Both the position numbers and the translations under genes were made by a program. A stretch of DNA of 26,882 nt from Bacillota bacterium (lineage in GTDB: Bacteria > Bacillota_A > Clostridia > Peptostreptococcales > Anaerovoracaceae), in contig JAFRWQ010000120.1 of assembly GCA_017437925.1 (NCBI GenBank), positions 1 to 26,882 of the forward strand, read 5' to 3'. Every line of letters starts with the position of its first letter. Position 1 is the stretch's first letter. Positions 14,572 through 21,287 of this stretch are shown here, in pieces. The notes beneath the pieces are model-generated. The model did not search any database. It worked only from the letters and a program-made list of their open reading frames with translations, and was not told the origin of the DNA.

Positions 14572-14595
14572 AAAAGCTTGAAATTTCAAGCTTTT
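14572..14595. promoter_or_regulatory. 24-bp perfect palindrome upstream of the lysozyme operon
   Basis: AAAAGCTTGAAA is followed directly by its exact reverse complement (TTTCAAGCTTTT). It sits in the AT-rich 14498-14623 stretch, about 75 bp upstream of the predicted start of the next transcript. It could be an operator, or a weak AT-rich hairpin. The core AAAAGCTT also occurs as direct repeats before the Fic-like gene at 20511 and 20532. Confidence 0.5.
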
Positions 14596-14623
14596 GTGAA
14601 GTTTACGCTCACAGTATCTTCAC

Positions 14624-14652
14624 TTGCCCCTGCGGGGTCCCTATGCTAATAT
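14624..14652 (+). promoter_or_regulatory. Promoter of the lysozyme-PspC operon
   Basis: TTGCCC (14624-14629) and TAATAT (14647-14652) are separated by 17 bp, giving a start near 14659 and a very short leader before the SD (AGAGGGG) and ATG at 14677. Confidence 0.55.
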
Positions 14653-14676
14653 CTACGTTGAAAGAGGGGTATACCG

Positions 14677-15744
14677 ATGAAAAAACGCTTGATCTGCCTG
14701 CCGGCTCTGATCCTGGTCCTGAGCCTTCTGCTCGGGGCCTGCGGTCTTCCGAAACTGGCCGACAACAAGGCCGAGGAGAATCCGAAGCTGGCCCAGAGCG
14801 CGGCGGAAGGGGACGCCGCAAAGGAGCCCGAAAAGACCGAGGATCCCGAGACCATTGAAAAAACCGGCGAAGAAGAGGAGACGCTCAACGTTCCCGTTTC
14901 GCTGTTCAAGAAATACGCCCAGGAGAGCGCGTCGCTGTGGGAGTTCGTGCAGAGATTTTTCCCCGACGTGATAGTATATAAGGACGCTCTCGGCCAGTAC
15001 TGCTACGAACCGATAAACAAAGATCTTCCCGCCTCCGACTACGATTTCGACAATCTGGTCAACGTGAAGCTCGATGAAAAGGAGTTCGAGTACAGGGTAG
15101 ACGGACAGACCGTCTCCATCAAGGGCATAGACGTCTCCCGCTATCAGGGCGACATAGACTGGGCCAAGGTTGCGGCCGACGGGGTCCGCTTCGCCTTCAT
15201 AAGGCTGGGCTACAGGGGCTACGGCAGCGGCAAGATGGTGCTGGACGAAAAGTTCGAAGCAAACATCAGAGGCGCCATAGAGAACGGCGTCGAAGTGGGG
15301 ATATACTTTGTGACCCAGGCCCTGAACGCCGAAGAGGGCGCCGAAGAAGCGGCCTTCGTCCTTGAAAACATAGCGCCCTACAGGGTCACCTGGCCCATAG
15401 TCCTCGACATGGAGGAGACCTCGGGCAGCAATCCCAGGACCGCGAACATGACCGCCGAAGAGAGGACCGACGCGGCCATAGGCTTCTGCGAAGCCATCAA
15501 GAAGGCCGGCCACACTCCCATGCTCTACACCCACATCAGGTGGTACGTCGAGGAGCTGCAGCTCGAGAGGCTCACCGATTACGACAAGTGGTTCGCTCAA
15601 TATTTCAACAGGCCCTTCTTCCCCTACGCCTTCCAGATCTGGCAGTACACCAGCAGCGGCAAGGTGGACGGCATCAAAGGCAACGTTGATCTGAATATAA
15701 GCTTTGTGGATTATTCTAAGAAGGTGAATTCGAATGGAAACTAA
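14677..15744 (+). CDS. GH25 (lysozyme/muramidase) domain lipoprotein
   Basis: The 355-residue protein begins with a lipoprotein signal peptide ending in the lipobox LLGAC (Cys22). An acidic, low-complexity linker follows (about 25-75). The GH25 domain spans about 148-345: KGIDVSRYQGDIDW, FAFIRLGYRGY, VGIYFVTQALN, WPIVLDMEE (D244/E246), TPMLYTHIRWY and FQIWQYTSSGKVDGIKGNVDLN. The acidic catalytic residues of GH25 muramidases appear in place, so it probably cleaves or binds peptidoglycan while membrane-anchored. The region at 90-140 (SLWEFVQRFFPDVIVYKDA...) matches nothing I know. The following pspC-like gene overlaps its last 11 bp, making a cell-envelope pair. Confidence 0.9.
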   Translation: MKKRLICLPALILVLSLLLGACGLPKLADNKAEENPKLAQSAAEGDAAKEPEKTEDPETIEKTGEEEETLNVPVSLFKKYAQESASLWEFVQRFFPDVIVYKDALGQYCYEPINKDLPASDYDFDNLVNVKLDEKEFEYRVDGQTVSIKGIDVSRYQGDIDWAKVAADGVRFAFIRLGYRGYGSGKMVLDEKFEANIRGAIENGVEVGIYFVTQALNAEEGAEEAAFVLENIAPYRVTWPIVLDMEETSGSNPRTANMTAEERTDAAIGFCEAIKKAGHTPMLYTHIRWYVEELQLERLTDYDKWFAQYFNRPFFPYAFQIWQYTSSGKVDGIKGNVDLNISFVDYSKKVNSNGN

Positions 15745-16912
15745 GCATCTCTACAAATCCGACGACGACAAGGCCATCTTCGGCGTATGCGGAGGCGTCG
15801 CCGAATACTTCGGCATAGACTCCCTTATAGTCAGGCTGCTCTTCGTCCTCTTCACTCTGGTCTACGGCAGCGGAGTGCTGATCTACATAATCGCGGCTCT
15901 CGTGATACCCAAGAAGCCCGAGAGGCTCTATGAGCAGGATCCCTACAGCGCCGCCGCGGCCTTCGGAAGGGACAGCAGCTACGTAAAGGCCGATTTCACC
16001 GGAGGAAGCCCCTACGGGACCCAGAACTATCAGACCAGGCCCGCGTCCGCCGAGACCGTGTACAGGACCTCTTCGACCCAGACCCATTACGGCGCCGGAG
16101 CGGCTCCCGCCGAGGCTCCCGTAAGACAGGCTCCCGTGCAGCCCCAGCCCGTGCAGCCCGCTGCCCAGGCTTACCAGCCGGCAGCTCCCGCCGCCCAGCC
16201 CGCGGCCCAGCCGGTCTCCAGCGGAGCCCAGGAGGTAAGGGACGCTGTCAGCGCCTCCATGGCCGCCATGGAGCAGCTCAGCGAGCAGCTTAAGGCCCAG
16301 GAGGCCGCCGCAGGCTCCGCCGTGACTCCCGACGATCCCGTAAAGGCAGCCGTCCAGGCCGCCGCCGAGCAGGTCTTCGACGCTCCCGACGCCGAGTACG
16401 ACGACGTTGACGCTTCCACCGCCGAGGGCGACGAGGCTCTTAAGGCCGGCGCCGCATTCGAAGCTCCCGCGGCCGAAGAAAAGCCGGCTCCTGAAGCCCC
16501 CGTTTATGAGGCTCCGAAGGCTGAAGCCCCGGCATACGAAGCTCCCAAGGCCGAAGCGCCCAAGTATACCGCTCCCGAAGCGCCCAAATATGAGGCTCCG
16601 AAGAACGACCGCTACGACCAGTTCCAGGCCTTCCAGAACAGCTACACCAGGCCCGAGAAGACCGGCTCCCAGAACGCCGGGATCTACGGCTCCTATCCGG
16701 GCGCCCAGGCTCCCAAGCAGGGCCAGCCCGGACAGCCGGGGCAGAGCGGAAAGACCGTCAATACCAAAGGCCGCAAGTCCATAGGCATGATACTCATCCT
16801 CATAGGCGCCCTGCTGGTGCTGAGAGTGCTCATCCCCCACATAGACTTCAGGCTCATATGGGGAGCCGCCGCCATCATAGCCGGCGCCTACCTCTTCATG
16901 GTAAAGAACTGA
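15734..16912 (+). CDS. PspC-domain membrane protein with long Ala/Pro-rich linker
   Basis: This 392-residue protein starts with a PspC domain (about 3-62: KAIFGVCGGVAEYFGI, IVRLLFVLFTLVYGSGVLIYIIAALVIP) containing the usual membrane helices. Residues about 95-335 form a low-complexity, Ala/Pro/Gln/Glu-rich linker. The last 45 residues hold two further membrane helices (SIGMILILIGALLVLRVLI and LIWGAAAIIAGAYLFMV), as in DUF5668-type tails. PspC proteins sense envelope stress in several bacteria. The linker is unusually long. Translation starts inside the lysozyme gene (11-bp overlap, AGAAGGTG as SD), so the two are likely made together. The antisense open frame over this gene is a composition artefact. 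Confidence 0.85.
   Translation: METKHLYKSDDDKAIFGVCGGVAEYFGIDSLIVRLLFVLFTLVYGSGVLIYIIAALVIPKKPERLYEQDPYSAAAAFGRDSSYVKADFTGGSPYGTQNYQTRPASAETVYRTSSTQTHYGAGAAPAEAPVRQAPVQPQPVQPAAQAYQPAAPAAQPAAQPVSSGAQEVRDAVSASMAAMEQLSEQLKAQEAAAGSAVTPDDPVKAAVQAAAEQVFDAPDAEYDDVDASTAEGDEALKAGAAFEAPAAEEKPAPEAPVYEAPKAEAPAYEAPKAEAPKYTAPEAPKYEAPKNDRYDQFQAFQNSYTRPEKTGSQNAGIYGSYPGAQAPKQGQPGQPGQSGKTVNTKGRKSIGMILILIGALLVLRVLIPHIDFRLIWGAAAIIAGAYLFMVKN
16500..16607 (+). repeat. Degenerate YEAPKAEAP repeats within the PspC protein
   Basis: The coding sequence here gives about four imperfect copies of (V/A/K)-Y-(E/T)-A-P-(K/E)-(A)-(E)-A-P. The codons vary between copies (gct/gcc, aag/aaa), so the repetition is conserved at protein level, suggesting selection for an extended linker rather than recent DNA slippage. 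Confidence 0.6.
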
Positions 16913-16936
16913 AGACTGCGAAAAATAATTTTCACG

Positions 16937-16960
16937 GCCGGGCTTTCAAAGCCCGGCTTT
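16937..16960 (+). terminator. Hairpin after the PspC gene
   Basis: GCCGGGCTT (16937-16945) and AAGCCCGGC (16949-16957) form a 9-bp stem with a 3-base loop. The T run is short (TTTGT), so it is a moderate terminator in the rightward direction. Leftward, a T-rich stretch lies several bases beyond the stem, so it could also stop transcripts from the dehydrogenase gene. Confidence 0.6.
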
Positions 16961-17014
16961 GTGGTATTATAAAGCTTGTCGTAACGCTGTTTTATTGGAC
17001 AGGAGGTCCGAATC

Positions 17015-17761
17015 ATGAGGAAACCCCTTATAGGAATACCCAGCAACACACCTTTCAAGACCGCTCCCCGCTCCGTGGCCTGCAACAGATCCTACGTCTG
17101 CGCTGTGCTGGACCACGGCGGCATACCCCTGCTCCTGCCGGCCATAGGCAACGATCCGGCCCTGGCAGAGCAGTACATAGACTCCGTGGACGGCATACTC
17201 TTCGCCGGAGGCGAGGACATGCTCTCATACTATTTCGACGAGGATCCTGTGCCCCAGGTCAGCTACGTCTCCACCGAGAGGGACTGCCTTGAGACGGCCC
17301 TGGCAAAGCTGGCCGCCGAGCGCCATATGCCCATGCTGGGCATATGCAGGGGCGAGCAGCTGATCAACGTGGCCTTCGGAGGAACCCTCTGGCAGGATAT
17401 CCCCTCCCAGCTTTCGGGAGGCGAGGTCCCTCTGCTCTGTCACAACCAGGATCAGGCCATCAGAAGCGAGCTGACCCACATAGTGCACCCGGTCGCCGGC
17501 ACTTTCTGCGACCGCTTCGGGCCCGAGCCCCTTTTCGTCAACAGCTTCCACCACCAGGCAGTAAAGGACCCGGCTCCCGGCTTCAAGGTCTGCGCCTGGT
17601 CTCCCGACGGCGTCATCGAAGCCATAGAAAACGAAGAACTCCTCGCGACTGCCGTTCAGTGGCATCCGGAAGAGCTCTACGAGCGCTGGCCCCGCTTTAA
17701 GGTCCTGTTCAGCGATTTCGTTGAAAGGGCAGCGGAGTACGCCGCCAAAAAGCAGGGATAG
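17015..17761 (+). CDS. Peptidase C26 / gamma-glutamyl-gamma-aminobutyrate hydrolase family protein
   Basis: The 248-residue class I glutamine-amidotransferase-like hydrolase has the nucleophile elbow MLGICRGEQ (Cys111) and the partner His-Glu in QWHPE (His217, Glu219), so a complete catalytic triad. FAGGED and NSFHHQAV are typical of PuuD-like enzymes that release glutamate from gamma-glutamyl amides. The exact substrate is unknown. An SD AGGAGGT lies 9 bp before the ATG. A TATTAT (16965-16970) could be its -10, but no good -35 accompanies it. Its stop codon touches the stop codon of the convergent dehydrogenase, with no spacer or terminator. Confidence 0.85.
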   Translation: MRKPLIGIPSNTPFKTAPRSVACNRSYVCAVLDHGGIPLLLPAIGNDPALAEQYIDSVDGILFAGGEDMLSYYFDEDPVPQVSYVSTERDCLETALAKLAAERHMPMLGICRGEQLINVAFGGTLWQDIPSQLSGGEVPLLCHNQDQAIRSELTHIVHPVAGTFCDRFGPEPLFVNSFHHQAVKDPAPGFKVCAWSPDGVIEAIENEELLATAVQWHPEELYERWPRFKVLFSDFVERAAEYAAKKQG

Positions 17762-18796
17762 TTAAACTGTCTTTGAAAGATCGAGGACGACCTTGAGCAT
17801 GTCGCCCTTATTGTTCGAAAAATCATCAAAAGCCTTCGCGGCGTCGCCGAAGGCGTAAGTGTGAGTTATGACCTTGTCCAGAGGGGCTCTGCCTTCTCCG
17901 ACAAGGTCTATCAATTGTCTGAAGTCCTTTTCCAGGGCGTTGCGGGACCCGTAGATGTTCAGTTCCTTCTTCTGGATCAGGGTGAAGTTGAAGTCCTGAT
18001 TCTTCTTGCCTACGCCTATCTGGACCATGCGGCCTCCGAAGCAGGCGGCGTCTATGCAGTTTTGAAAGGTAGATGGAAGGCCCACCGCTTCCACGGTAAC
18101 GTCAAAACCGCTGCCTTTTGTTATTTCGGCTGTCTTTTCGGCGAAACCCTCGGGGGAATCGTTGAGGACAGTGCCATCAACGACTCCTAAGGAAGAGGCC
18201 AGGTCCAGCTTCCCCCGGGCCACGTCGCAGATGAAGACTTCGGCTCCTCTCGCCTTGGCCGCCGCGGCGGCGAGGACTCCTATGGTCCCGGCTCCCACTA
18301 TGAGGACCCTGTCTTCGGGGCCTACGTCAGCTCTGCTTATCCCGTGCCAGCTGATGCAGAAGGGCTCGATGGCCGCAAGAGTTTTGGCGTCTATGCCCTT
18401 GCCGTCGTATACCCTCTCTTCGGGTATGGAAAAGTATTCGCTGAAAGCCCCGTCCCTCTGGCAGCCCAGGGTCTGATTGTCCATGCATGCGTTGACCCGG
18501 CCCTTTCTGCAGGAATAGCAATGGCCGCAGTTGAAATAGGGGTTGCAGGTCACGATCATGCCTTCTTTAAGGCCGAAGCGGTTGTTTTTATCGCATTCGA
18601 TTATTTCGGCGGAGAATTCGTGGCCCGGTATCCTCGGGTAGTCGAAGTAGGCGAAGGTGCCCCTGTAGGAACCCAGGTCGGATCCGCATATCCCTCCGTA
18701 GAGTATCTTAAGCAGCACCTCTCCCTTTTTTCTTTCGGGGAAGGCTATGTCCCTTATCGCGACTTTTCCGGGTGCGTCTATGTATATAGCTTTCAT
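17762..18796 (-). CDS. Zn-dependent medium-chain dehydrogenase, L-galactonate 5-dehydrogenase-like
   Basis: The 344-residue protein has the catalytic-zinc motifs GGICGSDLGSY and PGHEFSAEI. A structural-zinc set of four cysteines lies in CGHCYSCRKGRVNAC, and the NAD-binding loop is VLIVGAGTIGVLAAAAAK. The stretch KKELNIYGSRNALEKDF and the FAYFDYPRIPGHE region resemble E. coli LgoD, which oxidises L-galactonate to D-tagaturonate. A threonine/sorbitol-type dehydrogenase is the alternative. SD AAGGAG lies 5 bp before the start. It is transcribed divergently from uxaE, whose product uses tagaturonate, which supports the sugar-acid reading. Substrate specificity is inferred. Confidence 0.8.
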   Translation of the reverse strand: MKAIYIDAPGKVAIRDIAFPERKKGEVLLKILYGGICGSDLGSYRGTFAYFDYPRIPGHEFSAEIIECDKNNRFGLKEGMIVTCNPYFNCGHCYSCRKGRVNACMDNQTLGCQRDGAFSEYFSIPEERVYDGKGIDAKTLAAIEPFCISWHGISRADVGPEDRVLIVGAGTIGVLAAAAAKARGAEVFICDVARGKLDLASSLGVVDGTVLNDSPEGFAEKTAEITKGSGFDVTVEAVGLPSTFQNCIDAACFGGRMVQIGVGKKNQDFNFTLIQKKELNIYGSRNALEKDFRQLIDLVGEGRAPLDKVITHTYAFGDAAKAFDDFSNNKGDMLKVVLDLSKTV

Positions 18797-18813
18797 CTCT
18801 GCTCCTTAATAAG

Positions 18814-18840
18814 GCCGGGCGTAAGCCCCGGCACGGTTTT
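18814..18840 (+). terminator. Rightward hairpin-T-tract inside the dehydrogenase leader
   Basis: GGGC-GTAA-GCCC forms a stem with a GNRA-type loop, extended by three outer pairs after a single bulged C; ACGG and TTTT follow on the plus strand. It faces right, opposite to the dehydrogenase gene it precedes, so it would end plus-strand transcripts arriving from the peptidase C26 gene before they reach uxaE. The bulge makes it imperfect. Confidence 0.5.
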
Positions 18841-18849
18841 TACAGGTCT

Positions 18850-18878
18850 ATACTATCATTTCGTGAGGTCCCGGGCAA
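18850..18878 (-). promoter_or_regulatory. Promoter of the dehydrogenase gene
   Basis: On the minus strand TTGCCC and TAGTAT are 17 bp apart. The predicted start is near 18843, giving a leader of about 47 bases that includes the hairpin at 18814-18840 read in the other direction. Confidence 0.5.
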
Positions 18879-18918
18879 TCGCAAAGCTTAAGAGGCCAGG
18901 CTGTAAGGCCCCTTTCTC

Positions 18919-18947
18919 TTGCGGCAAGGGCCCTGCTCTGATAAAAT
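18919..18947 (+). promoter_or_regulatory. Promoter of uxaE
   Basis: TTGCGG (18919-18924) and TAAAAT (18942-18947) are 17 bp apart, with a start expected near 18954. The two divergent promoters are about 40 bp apart, close enough for shared control by one regulator. Confidence 0.55.
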
Positions 18948-18998
18948 CATAAAGTAAACAAATGCGCGGGCCGGACAGGCCGGTACAGGAGGTCTCAT

Positions 18999-20471
18999 AT
19001 GAAATGCTTTAAAGAATATATTCCCGGATCCATTCAGGTTCCCGAAGAATACGGTGTCTACGCGAGCTCCGTTCACAAGACCGGAGAAGGGGCCGCGGTC
19101 TTCACGGTAAAGACTCCTGAGGGAGACCGCATGGCCGCCGAAAAGGCCGCGGGTTTTAAGGGAGAAGAATACGCGGGAGCGGACGGAAAGACCTATGTCC
19201 TGGCCGAAAACAGCCACGAAAACGCGGAGCTTTTAAGAAAGCTCTTCCCCTTCGCGGCCCCGTCTCCCGTGCTCTCAAAGGACAGGAGCGTCGGCACCGG
19301 CGACAGGCTGGGGATAGCGACTCCCGGCCATCTTAAAGCTTTCGGCCGCTTCGACGCCTGTCCCGTACTGGCCCAGCAGTCGGTGAGGGAACTCAATCTC
19401 ACCGAGAGAAGCTTTGAAGATGTGGTGGACTGCGCCTCGAGGGCGGTGTTCCGCGAAGATTACAGGCGGGCCTGGGGAGCCGACGGCGACCACCTCAAGA
19501 CTCCCGAAGAGGTCGAATACGCCCTGGGCTGCGGCTGCACCATGATAACTCTGGACTGCAGCAATTACATAAGAAACGTCAGCTCTTTAAGCGCCGAAGA
19601 GGTCATGGCCGAGTACGAGAAGGATCCCGAACTTGAAGAAGAATACCTTTCCGGCCCCGTCAAAGTATCGGAGGAGCTTGCCGTTGAAATGCGCGAAGAG
19701 GACCTGGCCCGCTGCGTGCTGATCTACGGAAAGGCCGTGGAATTCGCAGCGAAGATCTGGCATGAACACATAGCGGGGAAACCGATCGACTTTGAGATCT
19801 CAATAGACGAGACCGACACTCCCACCAGCCCCCTTCAGCATTATTTCGTCGCAAGGGAGCTGAGCAAGAGGGGCGTAAAGCCCGCCACCGTCGCTCCGCG
19901 CTTTTGCGGGGAGTTCCAGAAGGGCATAGACTACATAGGAGACGTGGAGCAGTTCCGAAAGGAGCTTAAGGAGCACGCTGCCATTGCGGAGGCCTTCGGC
20001 TACAAGATCTCGGTCCACTCGGGCTCCGACAAGTTCTCGGTCTTCCCTTCGGTGGGAGAGCTTACAAAGGGGCGCTTCCACCTCAAGACCGCGGGGACCA
20101 GCTGGCTCGAGGCCATGCTCCTCGTCGCCGCTAAGGACCCGGCCCTTTACCGCGAGGTCCACGCCTTCGCCCTTGAGCACTTTAATGAGGCGACGGCCTA
20201 CTATCACGTGACCACAGACCTTTCGAAGATACCGGCCCTTGAAAGCCTGGGCGACGAAGAGCTTCCTTCCCTCTTTTCCATGAGCGACGCCCGCCAGCTC
20301 ATACACATCACCTACGGACTCATACTGAGCGCCAAAAAGGAAGACGGAAGCAGTCTCTTTAAGGACAGGCTTTACGATCTTTGGAACAGGTACGCCGAAG
20401 ATTACGAAGAGCTGCTGGCTTCCCACATCGGAAGGCATCTCGAACTGCTTTACAGCGGCATAAAGGCATAA
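18999..20471 (+). CDS. uxaE: Tagaturonate 3-epimerase (UxaE family)
   Basis: The 490-residue protein matches the UxaE family, which interconverts D-tagaturonate and D-fructuronate in hexuronate catabolism. Recognisable segments are GDRLGIATPGHLKAF, LAQQSVRELNLTERSF, DGDHLKT, FEISIDETDTPTSPLQHYF, ISVHSGSDKFSVFP and FHLKTAGTSWLEAM. Several His, Asp and Glu residues there probably bind the metal. The ATG has CAGGAGG upstream. The divergent dehydrogenase resembles the enzyme that makes tagaturonate from L-galactonate, so the two would feed fructuronate into downstream mannonate and KDG reactions encoded elsewhere. No uxaC, uxuA or kdg genes are visible in the window. Confidence 0.85.
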   Translation: MKCFKEYIPGSIQVPEEYGVYASSVHKTGEGAAVFTVKTPEGDRMAAEKAAGFKGEEYAGADGKTYVLAENSHENAELLRKLFPFAAPSPVLSKDRSVGTGDRLGIATPGHLKAFGRFDACPVLAQQSVRELNLTERSFEDVVDCASRAVFREDYRRAWGADGDHLKTPEEVEYALGCGCTMITLDCSNYIRNVSSLSAEEVMAEYEKDPELEEEYLSGPVKVSEELAVEMREEDLARCVLIYGKAVEFAAKIWHEHIAGKPIDFEISIDETDTPTSPLQHYFVARELSKRGVKPATVAPRFCGEFQKGIDYIGDVEQFRKELKEHAAIAEAFGYKISVHSGSDKFSVFPSVGELTKGRFHLKTAGTSWLEAMLLVAAKDPALYREVHAFALEHFNEATAYYHVTTDLSKIPALESLGDEELPSLFSMSDARQLIHITYGLILSAKKEDGSSLFKDRLYDLWNRYAEDYEELLASHIGRHLELLYSGIKA

Positions 20472-20510
20472 AGCGGGAAAAAGGGGCTTAAAACAGGCGC
20501 CTGTCCCATC

Positions 20511-20540
20511 AAAAGCTTCAATATTGTTCCAAAAAGCTTC
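20511..20540. repeat. Two direct copies of AAAAGCTTC, 21 bp apart, over a promoter
   Basis: Copies at 20511-20519 and 20532-20540 are exactly two helical turns apart and flank the putative -35 box of the next gene. A perfect 12-bp palindrome, ACAGGCGCCTGT, lies 7 bp upstream (20493-20504). Confidence 0.4.
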
Positions 20541-20555
20541 GCTTGGTGGTAAAAT
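20527..20555 (+). promoter_or_regulatory. Promoter of the Fic-like/murB operon, apparently leaderless
   Basis: TTCCAA (20527-20532) and TAAAAT (20550-20555) are 17 bp apart. The ATG at 20562 begins 6 bases after the -10 box, so the predicted transcript starts at or within a base of the start codon. No SD is present at normal spacing. Confidence 0.5.
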
Positions 20556-20561
20556 ATTGCC

Positions 20562-21287
20562 ATGAAGGAACTCATCGCGGAAAAACTGGATGAATACCGA
20601 AGGATAAGGGGCCATGACCCCCAGCTGAGGAAGTGGCTCAGGGACAGCGACCTCTGGTACTGGCTCTTCACGGTCTTAAGGCTCATGGGACGGCCTCTCA
20701 GCAGGCAGCAGATAGTCATGATGCTCGAAGGCCGGCTGGACGAGAGCCTGCCTTTGGACCTCTACGGCTTCGTCCACGGCTGCGCCGCGGTCTACAAGGA
20801 CATGGAGGAGTGCATCCAGATGCAGTCCAGCCCGGATCTTAGACTTTTGGAGCGCTGGTATTCCATGGCGACCGGCAGCGAGTGCAGTCTTCGGGATTCC
20901 AACCAGGTGGTCTACCAGTGGAACTACGTCCCTCCCCACTTCAGGGAGCTTCCCCCGGCCCTGGGCCAGGTGTTGAGAAAGGCTTCCTCCATCAGGGGAG
21001 AAGATCCGGCCGGCGCAGCGGCTGAGACCGTCATCGGGTTTTTAAGCCTTTATCCCTTCTGCGAAGACAGCATACTCATGGCCGGCTTCATGGTCATGTA
21101 CGAGTTTATAGAAGCCGACATCCCCATACCCTCGCTCACCGTGGGGGAGCGCGAATTCAACGAGATGGTCGCGTCCTGCCTGGGAGGCGAGAGCCTTGAG
21201 AGGATGACCGGCGTGTTTGAGAGGAGCCTGCTCAACAGGCTTGAAGCGGTGCTTCAGGTCTGCCGTCAGGCAGCGGAGGAAAATTGA
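20562..21287 (+). CDS. Degenerate Fic-like protein of unknown function
   Basis: The 241-residue protein is not a clear member of a named family, but its plan follows Fic proteins. An N-terminal helical region runs around SRQQIVMMLEGRLDE. A YVPPHFRELPPALGQVL segment (122-138) resembles the Fic flap region. At 164-175 the stretch YPFCEDSILMAG lines up with the Fic motif HPFx(D/E)GNGRxxR. Only PF and the acidic residue (E168) remain; the catalytic His is Tyr164 and GNGR is DSIL. It should therefore lack AMPylation activity. The next gene (murB) starts at its stop (TTGA overlap), so it is the first gene of the murB-trmL operon. The link to Fic is my inference and needs a profile search. Confidence 0.6.
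   Translation: MKELIAEKLDEYRRIRGHDPQLRKWLRDSDLWYWLFTVLRLMGRPLSRQQIVMMLEGRLDESLPLDLYGFVHGCAAVYKDMEECIQMQSSPDLRLLERWYSMATGSECSLRDSNQVVYQWNYVPPHFRELPPALGQVLRKASSIRGEDPAGAAAETVIGFLSLYPFCEDSILMAGFMVMYEFIEADIPIPSLTVGEREFNEMVASCLGGESLERMTGVFERSLLNRLEAVLQVCRQAAEEN

Noticed and set aside
14653..16840. Two long minus-strand frames (315 and 374 codons), one Gly/Leu-rich
   Set aside because: They mirror the lysozyme and Ala/Pro-rich PspC genes; the Gly-rich protein is the complement of Ala/Pro codons.
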